Shown: piece after piece, positions 16,473-25,988 of the stretch
How positions within the stretch are numbered: position 1 is the first letter of the stretch
Layout of the letters: the number at the start of each line of letters is the position of its first letter
Assembly: GCA_963820955.1 (NCBI GenBank)
Contig: CAWGCA010000003.1
Span: 248,001-312,000, forward strand
Source: CAWGCA01 sp963820955
GTDB lineage: Bacteria > Pseudomonadota > Gammaproteobacteria > Chromatiales > Chromatiaceae
Length of the DNA stretch: 64,000 nucleotides
Direction of reading: 5' to 3'
Translations under genes and position numbers: made by a program
The notes under the pieces: model-generated
What the model was told of the DNA's origin: nothing
Databases searched by the model: none
The model's input: only the letters and a program-made list of their open reading frames with translations

Positions 16473-17858
16473 TCACTTAGTATGTTGCCCTTCCTCCATG
16501 CAGTATTTTTTAAGTTTCCGCCACAACGAGACACGATCAATACCAAGAACCTTAGCTGCCCGTGTACGATTTTGCCCGCTGCGTTCCAAGACATATTGAA
16601 TATAATCTGCCTCCCGTTCGGCCAGGGTAGGCAGGCGTCCTGCCTCTTCACGCACAACATGTACCGCCTTCTCCACCAAGGCAGGGGGTAAATCCGCTAT
16701 GGTCAGTTGCTCTTCCTGAGCCAGGGTTACTGCGCGCTCCATGATATTTTCAAGCTCCCGGATATTTCCTGGATAGTCATAATCAAGCAACATCGCCATC
16801 GCAGTAGAATCAATATCATCTACGGCGCGCCCCATGCGCGCTGCGTGTTTACGCAAAAAGTAAAACGCAAGCAGAGGTATATCGTCCCGGCGCTCTGCCA
16901 AGGGAGGCAAGTGCAGTCCTACCACGTCAAGCCGGTAATAGAGATCCTGCCGAAAACGACCAGCTGCAAACTCATCGAGTAAATCACGATGTGTCGCAGT
17001 AATCAGTCGGATATCCACAGGAATTGCTTGAGTTGAGCCTAGACGTTGGACCTCTCGCTCCTGGATGACGCGCAACAGCTTTACCTGCATCCCAAGTGAC
17101 ATTTCCGCAATTTCGTCCAGAAAGAGAGTGCCTCCGTTCGCTGCCTCGATAAGCCCTTCCCGTGCTTCAGTAGCCCCGGTATAGGCCCCTTTCTCGTGCC
17201 CAAATAATTCATTGGCCAACAGGTCCTCCTGCAATGCGCCGCAGTTGACTGCCTGAAAGGTGTTTTCTGTTCGAGCACTGTAAGCATGGATAAAACGGGC
17301 AAGCAATTCCTTACCGGTACCGCTCTCCCCAGTGATAAGCACGTTTGTATCTGTGTGCGCGACTTGTCGCGCCATCGCCAATAGGCGCTGCATGATGGCA
17401 TCCTGGGTAATAATCGTGGGCTCGCTCCGATTGTTGCTCAACTGCATTTTCAATTCCCGGTTTTCCCGTTTCAGATGAACTAACTCAAGCGCATTACGCA
17501 CAACTTCCCGCACCTCATCCAGGCGAAAAGGTTTGGCGATATAGTGAAAAGCTCCCGCTTTCATCGCTTCCACCGCGGAATCCAGTGTTGCGAAGCCTGT
17601 TATCAGGACCACCGCCGTCTCTGGATCCAACTCCTTCGCCCGACGAAGCACGGCCATGCCATCCACTTTTTCCATTCTTAAATCGGTCAGAATGACATCA
17701 AAACGCATTTTTTCCAGGGCCTCGATGGCGCCCATGCCGGTTGTACGAGTAGTGACTTCGTGGCCCTCCTTACGGCACACGTGAGCCAGGTTTTCAACGG
17801 CGGTCGCTTCGTCGTCGATGATCAAAATTCGGCCAATTTCAGACGAGATCTCAGCCAT
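16473..17858 (-). CDS. NtrC-family sigma-54-dependent response regulator
   Basis: A 461-residue three-domain regulator. Receiver (about 10-125): ILIIDDEATAV, VILTDLRMEKVDG with the phospho-accepting Asp, and AKPF with the conserved Lys. Central AAA+ domain: ITGESGTGKELLARFIH (Walker A), ELFGHEKGAYTGA (the GAFTGA loop that contacts sigma-54, here GAYTGA), GGTLFLDEI (Walker B) and RQDLYYRLDV. The C-terminal Fis-type HTH ends RAAKVLGIDRVSLWRKLKKY. The ATG at 17858 overlaps the kinase stop (ATGGCTGA). It probably activates the divergent sigma-54 promoter at 19521. Confidence 0.96.
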   Translation of the reverse strand: MAEISSEIGRILIIDDEATAVENLAHVCRKEGHEVTTRTTGMGAIEALEKMRFDVILTDLRMEKVDGMAVLRRAKELDPETAVVLITGFATLDSAVEAMKAGAFHYIAKPFRLDEVREVVRNALELVHLKRENRELKMQLSNNRSEPTIITQDAIMQRLLAMARQVAHTDTNVLITGESGTGKELLARFIHAYSARTENTFQAVNCGALQEDLLANELFGHEKGAYTGATEAREGLIEAANGGTLFLDEIAEMSLGMQVKLLRVIQEREVQRLGSTQAIPVDIRLITATHRDLLDEFAAGRFRQDLYYRLDVVGLHLPPLAERRDDIPLLAFYFLRKHAARMGRAVDDIDSTAMAMLLDYDYPGNIRELENIMERAVTLAQEEQLTIADLPPALVEKAVHVVREEAGRLPTLAEREADYIQYVLERSGQNRTRAAKVLGIDRVSLWRKLKKYCMEEGQHTK

Positions 17859-19359
17859 GGTTTGTATCCTTGCCGGGAAGCAACACGATGACTTGAGTAC
17901 CTTTACCTGGTCGGGAGGCAATGGCGAGGCAACCATCATGCTCGCGCACGATTTCCTGCACAATAAAAAGTCCGAGTCCCACACCTTTACCCGGTTCGCT
18001 GGTAGTAAAAAACGGGTCGAAGACTTTTGAAAGACGCTCGATCGGTATGCCGGGGCCGTCATCGGCAACCAATATCTCGATAAACCGGTCGTCGTGATCG
18101 GTAATGCATTTGAGGTTACCGACCACTTCGGCGTCGTCGGGAATCATCGGAACACCCCGTTCACACAGCATAGCGCTGATGCGCACATTTACGCCCTGTC
18201 CCGTCGCATGCAGGGCATTTTGGATGAGATTGATAAATAGTTGGTGAATACGCTGCTTGTCTACATCCAGCACGAGGTCGGCTGGAACATTAACCGTCAA
18301 CTTCGCCGAATATTGCCGCAGCGTTTTCCCAATAATGGTTTGGGTCTCATTAATAAGATCCAACAATTTCAGGCGATTCTTCTGAAAGTCGCGTTGACTT
18401 CCAAAATCAAGCAGGGTTCGAACGATGTTCCGCCCACGCTCAGTTTCGCTGTCAATCTGTTTCAACCAGGTATTGAGCTGATCCGGATCGGCCTCGGCAA
18501 GCTCCTCCATCAGCAGTTGGCAGGAGGAAGAGATGTTGGAGAGTGGATTGTTCAACTCATGGGCCACGCCGGACGCCAGGATACCCAGCGATGCCAGTTT
18601 CTCGGACTGCAACATACGCTTCTGGCGGATATTCAGCTCTTTTAACATTCGGTTGAATGCATCGGTAAAGGTCAAGAATTCACGATCATATGAAGGCGGC
18701 TCCAAATGATTGAATTGCCCCTTGGCGATCGACAGCAACCGGGACTCCAACTGCTTGAGTGGGGTAACTGCCACGTGTTTGAGTTGCCGCCCGACAAGAT
18801 AAATTGCAAGCCCAATGACGGAAAGAGATATCAATAAGAACCACTGAGACTCTTGAACCGCTGTCTCGAGCATTTTACGTTCCTGTTTCGACAGCGATTC
18901 GGCGGTGAGGTAAATCTGATGCCCAAGTGTTCTTATCTCATCTTCGAGTTGCCGCCGGCCATCCACTGGTGCATTATTCCAAATTCCCAGCTTGAGGCGG
19001 TATTCATTCAAGTTTTTCATCATGTCCGAAGGATCGGATCGACGCATGATCTCGCCTAGAGGAGTCTCATAGGCTCGCACAATATCCAGGGAGGTCGCAG
19101 CATATTCATCCGCCCCGGTGAACGCTTCGTTATCCGCATAAAGAAATAGATTTTTCTCTTCGCGTCGCATCTCCAGAACCGCATCTTTCAAATCAGATAC
19201 CACCTCACCCTCAGTCACCTGTCTCTCAAGAAACAACAGATCTAAAAAGGCAATGAGGCCAAGCGTTACGATGCCTGAGACCAAAGCGATATATGCAATG
19301 GTGATTTTGCCTCGCAAGCTGGTCAGATCGAAGAAATTAGCCATAACAATACGCAACAT
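17851..19359 (-). CDS. sensor histidine kinase, partner of the NtrC-type regulator
   Basis: A 502-residue membrane kinase. Two transmembrane segments (about 18-40 and 172-190) enclose a periplasmic helical sensor region; a HAMP-like linker follows, then a coiled coil (MLKELNIRQKRMLQSEKLASLG), the H-box SGVAHELNNPLSNIS with the phospho-histidine, and an ATPase domain with NLIQNALHA (N), DDGPGI (G1) and GKGVGLGLFIV (G2). The gene precedes and overlaps its response regulator. The signal is unknown; given the target operon, sodium, pH or an anion is plausible. A 15-bp palindrome sits three bases upstream of its start. Confidence 0.95.
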   Translation of the reverse strand: MLRIVMANFFDLTSLRGKITIAYIALVSGIVTLGLIAFLDLLFLERQVTEGEVVSDLKDAVLEMRREEKNLFLYADNEAFTGADEYAATSLDIVRAYETPLGEIMRRSDPSDMMKNLNEYRLKLGIWNNAPVDGRRQLEDEIRTLGHQIYLTAESLSKQERKMLETAVQESQWFLLISLSVIGLAIYLVGRQLKHVAVTPLKQLESRLLSIAKGQFNHLEPPSYDREFLTFTDAFNRMLKELNIRQKRMLQSEKLASLGILASGVAHELNNPLSNISSSCQLLMEELAEADPDQLNTWLKQIDSETERGRNIVRTLLDFGSQRDFQKNRLKLLDLINETQTIIGKTLRQYSAKLTVNVPADLVLDVDKQRIHQLFINLIQNALHATGQGVNVRISAMLCERGVPMIPDDAEVVGNLKCITDHDDRFIEILVADDGPGIPIERLSKVFDPFFTTSEPGKGVGLGLFIVQEIVREHDGCLAIASRPGKGTQVIVLLPGKDTNHG

Positions 19360-19362
19360 ATC

Positions 19363-19488
19363 GTTTCAAATTGAAACAATGCTAGCAGATTTCGTTATTC
19401 CGCGCAGAACCCGATGATAAGCCCATAAAACCCTCTAATTACCGTTTCATAATGCAACGTCCATGCAATTTCCAGGAGGAATTTGCAT
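19363..19488. promoter_or_regulatory. upstream activating sites for the NtrC-type regulator
   Basis: Three palindromes lie in the divergent region: GTTTCAAATTGAAAC (19363-19377, perfect), GTTTCATAATGCAAC (19444-19458, 12 of 15 positions shared with the first) and ATGCAATTTCC-N4-GGAATTTGCAT (19463-19488, one mismatch). They are 30-160 bases upstream of a sigma-54 promoter, the usual range for enhancer-binding-protein sites. The first could also control the kinase gene. Inferred from symmetry, similarity and position. Confidence 0.6.
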
Positions 19489-19520
19489 TTATAAATCAAC
19501 CCGTTAGAAATCATGAAACC

Positions 19521-19536
19521 TGGCATAGACATTGCG
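19521..19536 (+). promoter_or_regulatory. sigma-54 promoter
   Basis: TGGCATAGACATTGCG matches the -24/-12 consensus TGGCAC-N5-TTGC with the exact GG-N10-GC spacing. It faces the SLC13-NhaD operon and is divergent from the NtrC-type system. Transcription should begin near 19547, about 25 bases before the first gene at 19573. Its presence rules out the longer open frame that starts at 19513. Confidence 0.75.
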
Positions 19537-19572
19537 AATAACATTTATACTTTAATATTCGGATATTATAAA

Positions 19573-20124
19573 ATGATAAAGCTCAGTGACGACTTGAAAA
19601 AAATCTTATCTGGCCTGGCCCATCAGGATGCCGGTGAATTTTTACCCATGCGCGACAAAATGAAAGCACTTGGATTGGGATTAGAGACCAGAGTGAAATC
19701 CTCACCGTCTCGGAATGTGGCGAGAAAGCCGGCTATTCACCGTATCGCTCTAATCAGTGATGGCCGAGGAGCGGGGGCACCCCTCAGTTACGCCATTGAC
19801 GCTTGTTCACGACAGGGCGCCAAGATCGATCTGCTGACCCACGGTGCGGTTGATATGGCAAGCATCTCCGCAATAGAGAAGCAAATCCGAACGGCTGGTC
19901 TTGAGTACCATCATATTCAGCTTGGCATGAAACCTGTCGACGACGTCATTGACTATATTTGCAATCACCCCGCCCTCATTTTTCTGGTGGCGATGCCGGA
20001 CGACGAGACTGTAAAAGTACTCATTGAAGAGGTGATACCAAAGCGTGGCGGACGCATCCCTGTCCCGCTGGTGCTTATTGAAGATCGGCCGTCTGTCCGT
20101 CTGGCCGAACCCTCTGCTGCCTAA
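19573..20124 (+). CDS. Usp-like small soluble protein, first gene of the sigma-54 operon
   Basis: A 183-residue protein without signal or membrane segments. The N-terminal 30 residues carry the motif GLAHQDAGEFLPMRDK, shared with the protein encoded at 23650 (GLGHQDLGEMSPTAEK). The remainder alternates strands and helices (IHRIALISDGRGAGAPLSYAIDACSRQGAKIDLLTHG ... PALIFLVAMPDD), resembling a Rossmann or universal-stress-protein fold. The ATG at 19573 lies just downstream of the predicted sigma-54 start site. Its paralogue closes the same operon, so the two bracket the transporters and may regulate them. I do not know an established name for this family. Confidence 0.75.
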   Translation: MIKLSDDLKKILSGLAHQDAGEFLPMRDKMKALGLGLETRVKSSPSRNVARKPAIHRIALISDGRGAGAPLSYAIDACSRQGAKIDLLTHGAVDMASISAIEKQIRTAGLEYHHIQLGMKPVDDVIDYICNHPALIFLVAMPDDETVKVLIEEVIPKRGGRIPVPLVLIEDRPSVRLAEPSAA

Positions 20125-20201
20125 AGTCCATCGGGCATGTGCAACATCAAATCACACTATTCCAAATACTGACGAACTGAACATCAACGAAGAGCTTTGC
20201 C

Positions 20202-22193
20202 ATGAACAAACTTGCGGATGAAGAACAAACGATCAGAACACCCGGAATTCTAAGCGTAAAACAGATTATCGCGGCAATAGTATTTGCAGCTTTCGCTCTA
20301 TTCCTGGCCCGCGTGGTGCCTACGGCCGAAATAGCCTGGGTCAGCGCCATTCTGGTCCTGACCATCTATCTCTTTGTATTTGAGGTAGTGGGTGTGGATG
20401 TTGCAGCAGCTACTGTAATGGTACTGTTGGGACTGACCTCACTATTAGCGCCAGTAATGGGGCTGGAGCAGGGGTTGGTGGATAACAAACACCTGTTCGA
20501 TGGATTCTCATCCAATGCGGTAATCTCCATCATTGCGGTAATGATCATCGGCGCCGGTCTCGACAAGACCGGCATTATGAGCAAGGTGGCTGCCTTCATC
20601 CTCAAGATAGGCGGCACCACAGAGACCCGAATCATCCCTATCATCTCTGCCACTGTGGGGTTCATATCTTCCTTCATGCAGAACGTAGGTGCTGCGGCAC
20701 TCTTCCTTCCGGTAGTTTCCCGTATTTCCGCACGATCGGGACTGCCCATGTCTCGCTTGCTGATGCCCATGGGATTCACCGCCATCCTGGGCGGCACCAT
20801 GACCATGGTGGGTTCCAGCCCACTTATTCTACTCAACGACCTGATTCTCACCTCCAATAAGGCACTGCCCGCCAGCCAGCAAATGGAGACCTGGGGACTG
20901 TTCTCGGTTACTCCCGTGGGAGTGGTATTGATCGCTGTCGGAATTATCTACTTCGTGGTAGCCGGTCGTTTTGTGTTACCAAAAACAAAAAGCGAGAGCA
21001 GCACAACAGGCGTGGATACCATGGAGTATTTTCAATCGTTATACGGCATACATCCCGATCTGTGCGAGGTCGTGGTGCCTAATGACAGTGAGCTCGTGGG
21101 GAAACTACTGGGCGAAGTCGAATCCGCCTATAGTGTCCGGGCCATCGGTGTCAAATACAGCGGTGAAGAGAGCCTGGTGGGGCCGGGTTCAGTTGCCTAC
21201 GATACCGAAGTGACGGGAGGCATGGTGCTGGGCATTCTCGCCACACCCAGCAGCACGCAAAGATTTATTGAAGAATTCGGATTAAAGAGACGAAGAGATC
21301 TACGTAGTTTTTCTGAATCGCTTTCATCCGCCAAGGCGGGTATCGCGGAAGTGGTTGTCCCGCCGGGTTCTGAACTTCTTGGTAAAAGCGCACGCGAAAT
21401 CTGGTTACGCAAGACCCACGGACTTGGCTTGATTGCTCTACACCGCGATGGTGAAACCCTTCGCCATGGTAGTGCCCATATCAGAAGCATGCCGTTTCAT
21501 GCTGGGGATACACTGGTAGTCCACACCACGTGGGCCAATCTGGAGAGAGTGGAGAAGGACCGAAACTTTGTTGTTGTGACCACTGAATACCCTCGTCAGG
21601 AGGAGGTACGCCCCCACAAGATACTACCTGCCGTCATCTTTTTTGGCATTGCACTCTTTATGGTGCTGTTTACCGACATCCGCCTTTCTGTAGCGCTTCT
21701 CACCGGCGCGATGGGAATGGTGTTGTCCGGTGTACTGAATATTGAAGAGGCCTACGGGGCGGTAAGCTGGAAAACGGTATTTCTGCTTGCCTCACTTATC
21801 CCATTGGGACTGGCAGTGGAAACAACGGGCACCGCGAAATGGATCGCCGAGCAGGTACTTTTCGTCGTGGGTGATATGCCAATCTGGGTAATCCAGACTG
21901 CGGTGGCCGTGCTTGCCACCTTCTTTACCCTGGTCATGTCCAATGTGGGTGCTACCGTGCTGTTGGTTCCATTGGCGGTCAATATCGCCATAGGTGCAGA
22001 CGCCAATCCGGCCGTGTTTGCCCTGACGGTGGCTATCGCCACCTCCAACTCCTTCTTAATTCCTACCCATCAAGTAAATGCCTTGATTATGGGACCGGCT
22101 GGTTACCGGGTGGCCGACTTCATGAAAGCAGGCGGCATCATGACCGTGCTGTTTCTGATAGTCATGATGGTTATGATGACTCTGGTTTTCTGA
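20202..22193 (+). CDS. SLC13/DASS-family permease with two TrkA-C domains
   Basis: A 663-residue inner-membrane transporter of the divalent anion:Na+ symporter group. The N-terminal membrane half has SSNAVISIIAVMIIGAGLDKTG and FISSFMQNVGAAALFLPVV; the C-terminal half has TLVMSNVGATVLLVPLAVNIA and SNSFLIPTHQVNALIMGP. Between them (about residues 280-460) are two cytosolic TrkA-C/RCK_C domains (CEVVVPNDSELVGKLLGEV and AEVVVPPGSELLGKSAREI), which usually bind ligands to gate transport. Likely substrates are sulfate, dicarboxylates or other oxyanions with Na+. NhaD follows after 14 bases, so Na+ circulation may link the two. Confidence 0.92.
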   Translation: MNKLADEEQTIRTPGILSVKQIIAAIVFAAFALFLARVVPTAEIAWVSAILVLTIYLFVFEVVGVDVAAATVMVLLGLTSLLAPVMGLEQGLVDNKHLFDGFSSNAVISIIAVMIIGAGLDKTGIMSKVAAFILKIGGTTETRIIPIISATVGFISSFMQNVGAAALFLPVVSRISARSGLPMSRLLMPMGFTAILGGTMTMVGSSPLILLNDLILTSNKALPASQQMETWGLFSVTPVGVVLIAVGIIYFVVAGRFVLPKTKSESSTTGVDTMEYFQSLYGIHPDLCEVVVPNDSELVGKLLGEVESAYSVRAIGVKYSGEESLVGPGSVAYDTEVTGGMVLGILATPSSTQRFIEEFGLKRRRDLRSFSESLSSAKAGIAEVVVPPGSELLGKSAREIWLRKTHGLGLIALHRDGETLRHGSAHIRSMPFHAGDTLVVHTTWANLERVEKDRNFVVVTTEYPRQEEVRPHKILPAVIFFGIALFMVLFTDIRLSVALLTGAMGMVLSGVLNIEEAYGAVSWKTVFLLASLIPLGLAVETTGTAKWIAEQVLFVVGDMPIWVIQTAVAVLATFFTLVMSNVGATVLLVPLAVNIAIGADANPAVFALTVAIATSNSFLIPTHQVNALIMGPAGYRVADFMKAGGIMTVLFLIVMMVMMTLVF

Positions 22194-22207
22194 GGACTAA
22201 TGCAGTA

Positions 22208-23647
22208 ATGAAATTTCAAAACTCAATAATCTACCTTATCCTTTTCTCACTGCTTAGCGCGCTATCTGATGGGGTGATGGCGGCTGAACCTGAGGTACAT
22301 CGCCTTGACCTGACCGGTAGCTGGGTGGGTTATCTTTCGATCGGGATATTTCTACTGGCCTATGTCCTGGTGATGGCCGAGGAATTCACCCATCTGCGCA
22401 AATCAAAACCCGTGATCATTGGTGCCGGGCTGATTTGGGGAATCATTGCCTGGTACTATGCCAGCCATGGCTTGACCACGGAAGCAGAGCAGGCAGTGCG
22501 GCATAACCTGCTGGAATACGCGGAACTCATGCTCTTCCTGTTGGTAGCGATGACCTACATCAATGCCATGGATGAACGGGGGGTATTTGATGCGCTACGC
22601 GCATGGCTGGTCCGCAGTGGGTTTGGCCTGCGTTCCCTGTTCTGGATTACCGGCACCCTTGCATTTTTTATTTCACCGGTTGCGGATAACCTCACCACCG
22701 CGCTTTTAATGTGTGCAGTGGTACTGGCAGTAGGCGGCGACAATAGTCGTTTCGTTACACTCGCCTGCATCAACATCGTCGTTGGCGCCAATGCGGGAGG
22801 GGCGTTCTCACCTTTTGGTGACATCACGACGCTGATGGTCTGGCAAAAGGGTATTGTGGAGTTCTGGACCTTTTTCGCCCTGTTTCTCCCGGCGGCCGTG
22901 AATTATCTTGTGCCTGCTGCCATCATGCACTTCGCCGTTCCCAACACTAAGCCAGAGGCCTCGGGGGAGCAGGTGCCGATGCAACGGGGTGCTCGGCGTA
23001 TCATTGTGCTTTTTCTTGCGACTATTGCCACTGCTGTCTCATTCCACAACTTTCTATATATGCCACCGGTCATAGGCATGCTGACAGGTTTGGGCTATCT
23101 GCAACTGTTTGGCTTCTTCCTGAAGAAAACCTGTCATCGCTACCATGGCAAACGTCATGACAACGAAGAACATGACGGGCAACTTGGCGACATCGTTGCA
23201 TTCGATGTGTTTCGTCCAGTGGCCCGGGCCGAATGGGATACCCTGCTATTTTTCTACGGTGTGGTGCTCTGTGTAGGCGGCCTTGGCTTTCTGGGCTATC
23301 TGAGCATGGCATCCGAGCTTATGTACACAGGCTGGGGGGCTACCAATGCCAACGTCGCAGTCGGTATCATCTCAGCCATAGTCGACAACATCCCGGTGAT
23401 GTTTGCCGTACTTACGATGAATCCAGATATGTCTACTGGCCAGTGGTTGCTCGTGACCCTGACCGCCGGCGTCGGCGGCTCACTACTCTCCATCGGTTCT
23501 GCAGCTGGCGTGGCACTCATGGGCCAGGCCCGGGGTAAATACACCTTTTTCGGGCATCTCAAATGGACCCCGGCCATTGCTGTTGGCTATGTCGCCAGTA
23601 TCCTCGTCCACATGGCAGTCAACAGTCAGTATTTTACGGGAAGCTGA
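22208..23647 (+). CDS. nhaD: NhaD-type Na+/H+ antiporter
   Basis: A 479-residue protein with an N-terminal signal-like segment ending near DGVMAAE, then about a dozen transmembrane helices. NhaD signatures include FISPVADNLTTALLMCAVVLAVGG, NIVVGANAGGAFSPFGDITTLMVWQ and IISAIVDNIPVMFAVLTM. It exchanges cytoplasmic Na+ or Li+ for H+. NhaD is typical of marine and haloalkaliphilic bacteria. It is the third gene of the sigma-54-controlled operon, immediately after the SLC13 permease and three bases before the second Usp-like gene. Confidence 0.95.
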   Translation: MKFQNSIIYLILFSLLSALSDGVMAAEPEVHRLDLTGSWVGYLSIGIFLLAYVLVMAEEFTHLRKSKPVIIGAGLIWGIIAWYYASHGLTTEAEQAVRHNLLEYAELMLFLLVAMTYINAMDERGVFDALRAWLVRSGFGLRSLFWITGTLAFFISPVADNLTTALLMCAVVLAVGGDNSRFVTLACINIVVGANAGGAFSPFGDITTLMVWQKGIVEFWTFFALFLPAAVNYLVPAAIMHFAVPNTKPEASGEQVPMQRGARRIIVLFLATIATAVSFHNFLYMPPVIGMLTGLGYLQLFGFFLKKTCHRYHGKRHDNEEHDGQLGDIVAFDVFRPVARAEWDTLLFFYGVVLCVGGLGFLGYLSMASELMYTGWGATNANVAVGIISAIVDNIPVMFAVLTMNPDMSTGQWLLVTLTAGVGGSLLSIGSAAGVALMGQARGKYTFFGHLKWTPAIAVGYVASILVHMAVNSQYFTGS

Positions 23648-23649
23648 TT

Positions 23650-24165
23650 ATGCTTCGGCAAGTGAAGTCGATCTTGCAGATCATGGGCCAAGGATTGGGC
23701 CATCAGGATCTTGGAGAGATGTCACCTACTGCGGAAAAAATTGCCCAGATCGAAAAACGTAGTCTGAACTATCACTTGTCGGGAGGAAAAGGTCGAATCG
23801 TACTGGTAGCTAGTACGGACCCAATGGGACCGGCATTCGATTTTGTTCTCGAACTTTCAAACAAAACCAAAAGTCTGATCGAGGTATTGTATTTTAGGCC
23901 CGAAGAAGAAGTTAAAATCCCACTCAGAGGGCTACTGAATAAACTGGGTGATATGACCCATGATTTCCAAATAACATTTGTTAATGGGGATCTACTTAAA
24001 ACAATTACAGATTACAATACACAGCGCCAAGATATTATAGCTGTTGTCTCTAGCGCATCTGAAAAATTTACAGAGGAACTCAGATCTGCGCCACAAACTC
24101 TTAGTCCTCCGATGAAAATTAATTTTCCTAATATTTTGCTTATCGGCAGTAGCATTCTAGCGTGA
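23650..24165 (+). CDS. Usp-like small soluble protein, last gene of the sigma-54 operon
   Basis: A 171-residue protein starting MLRQVKSILQIMGQGLGHQDLGEMSPTAEK; the GL-HQD-GE motif matches the protein at 19573. A strand-helix-strand core follows (GRIVLVASTDPMGPAFDFVLELSNKTKSLIEVLYF). It contains no membrane segment. The ATG lies three bases after the nhaD stop, so translation is coupled. Codon use turns AT-richer in the last third. The pair may be regulatory subunits of the two transporters; this is inference from position and paralogy. Confidence 0.75.
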   Translation: MLRQVKSILQIMGQGLGHQDLGEMSPTAEKIAQIEKRSLNYHLSGGKGRIVLVASTDPMGPAFDFVLELSNKTKSLIEVLYFRPEEEVKIPLRGLLNKLGDMTHDFQITFVNGDLLKTITDYNTQRQDIIAVVSSASEKFTEELRSAPQTLSPPMKINFPNILLIGSSILA

Positions 24166-24341
24166 TCAGATGCACAGGATGTTTCAAAGAAAAGATAGTT
24201 CCTCTTCGGTGTACGGATAAACGGTTGAATGGTTGAGAGACATGAGTCTCACCAGGTACTTAGAAGGTGCGAACCGAACTGACTATTTGAGAGGGGACCG
24301 ATGCTTAATTGAAAATTCCGTATCCCGCTGAGATATGCGTG

Positions 24342-25298
24342 TTAAATCCATTTCTTACGCTTGAAATAGAGATAGGGACCAGCCCCGGCGAGGACCATAA
24401 ACCCCAGGGCCATGGAGTATCCCCACGGCCAGCCGAGTTCGGGCATATTCTGAAAATTCATGCCGTATATCCCGGCAATGAGCGTCGGCGGAAGGAATAC
24501 CACGGCGGCAATGGAGAACACCTTCATGATACGGTTCTGCTCCATGTCGATGAAGCCCTGGGTGGCATTCAACAGAAAGTCCGACTTTTCGGAAAGGAAA
24601 TCATTGTGGGGCAGCAGGGTCTCGATATCCCGTAACATCTCCTGGCCAAGTTTACGGTATTTCTTGGTCACCACCTGCTGGTGAATGATAAAGCGGATAT
24701 CCCGTTGCCCATCCATAAGGCACAGGCGCACTTTACCGACAAGATCTTCCGGCTCCGCCATTCCACCCACCGCCAGCTCAAGATCCTCGCTACCCCTGCT
24801 CAAAACCTTGCGGTTGATGCCTTCCGGATCATGCTAGGCCTGTTCCATTTCGTCCGCCAAACCGTCCAGCTTTATATCCATTAGCGACACCAGGATCGCC
24901 ATTGGATCGGGAAGGGGCGTCATCCCATTGTGGTTGCGCAGACGCAACAGTCGGAAGTGGGGCAGTTCGCGGGAGCAGATGGACACCAGCCGCCCATCGT
25001 CATATAAAAAAGAGGCGTTAGTGTTGCGTAATTCGCCCTCCGGACGATGGAAGAACAGGCAGTTGACCTGGAAACCCTAGTTACTGCTCAAATGATGGGA
25101 GCTGGCTTCCAGTTCCTCTATTTCCCTGCTGTCCGGCAACGGGGTCAGACAGAACGCTTGGACGGCTTTCAATTCCTCCGCCGTTGGCGCCACCAGTTCG
25201 AACCAGTGGGCGTCGTTGAGCTGCGTTCTGCCGGAGTCGGATTCCAACTCGGCGAGCCGGCCTTCTTCCAAACGGTACACATTCAGCATCGATATCAT
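24342..25298 (-). pseudogene. corA: CorA-type magnesium transporter with two in-frame amber codons
   Basis: One continuous frame reads through the family from MISMLNVYRLEEGRLAELE to the C-terminal IAGIYGMNF (GMN motif), two transmembrane segments and the KRKKW tail. It is interrupted by TAG at 25077-25079 (after EASSHHLSSN) and TAG at 24834-24836 (after ADEMEQA). No frameshift is needed: the segment between the stops, including NCLFFHRPEGELRNTNASF and HFRLLRLRNHNGMTPLPDPMAILV, is a good CorA. CorA forms pentameric Mg2+ channels in the inner membrane. Most likely an early pseudogene. Confidence 0.85.
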
Positions 25299-25562
25299 TT
25301 TCCACGAGTATGGGTTTTCTTGGCGCAACAGAAACTCCACAACTAGCTTAGGTTAAATCAGATGTTAAAGGCAATTGAGGAGGGCCTGGCTGGTGGATAT
25401 AGGCAACAACACCCATTCGTCCGACGCCTTGCCGCAAGTGCGCGGTCCCGATTGTTGCCGGAGTTTATGCAATGATGATGGGGTTAAATACTGAGTTCAG
25501 GTACAATACAAAAGTTTGGTTGGATTTTATTAATAGTTATCAAAAAAGGACGAAAAAAGTCC

Positions 25563-25988
25563 ATGAAAAAAACCTATCTGTACCTCGTGTTCGGTGCCAT
25601 CATCCTGCTCGGATTGATCCAATTGGTCCCCTTCGGCCGTGACCACACCAACCCGCCTGTAACATCTGAACCAAAATGGTCCAGTCCCCAAGCTCGCGCA
25701 ATAGTCAAGGAACACTGTTTTCAGTGTCATAGCAACGAATCAGAATGGCCATGGTACAGCAATATCGCGCCGGCTTCCTGGTTGATTTCAATGGATGTCA
25801 TTGAAGCCCGAGAGCATTTCAATTTTTCAGAGTGGGATACCAACCCTGAAAAAGTAGACGAAATGACAGAAGCTGTTGAAAAAGGCGAAATGCCGCCGAT
25901 CCAATACTGGCTGTTCCATCCCGGTTCAAAAATGGATACACGACAAAAGCAGGAACTAATCCAGGCACTGGAATCATCTCTCGGCTGA
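25563..25988 (+). CDS. haem-binding domain protein (single c-type haem motif)
   Basis: A 141-residue protein with an N-terminal membrane anchor or signal (KKTYLYLVFGAIILLGLIQLVPF), then a haem-binding domain: VKEHCFQCHSNESEWPWYSNIAPASWLI contains CFQCH (CxxCH) for covalent haem attachment and the PWYSNIAP-SW block typical of the Haem_bd family. MPPIQYW is a possible methionine ligand site. It would face the periplasm and carry electrons. AAGGAC precedes the ATG. It stands alone between the CorA pseudogene and a small repeat element. Confidence 0.88.
   Translation: MKKTYLYLVFGAIILLGLIQLVPFGRDHTNPPVTSEPKWSSPQARAIVKEHCFQCHSNESEWPWYSNIAPASWLISMDVIEAREHFNFSEWDTNPEKVDEMTEAVEKGEMPPIQYWLFHPGSKMDTRQKQELIQALESSLG

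Noticed and set aside
19513..19572. Longer start (MKPGIDIANN) for the first gene of the sigma-54 operon
   Set aside because: It overlaps the predicted sigma-54 promoter at 19521-19536, so it would not be in the transcript.
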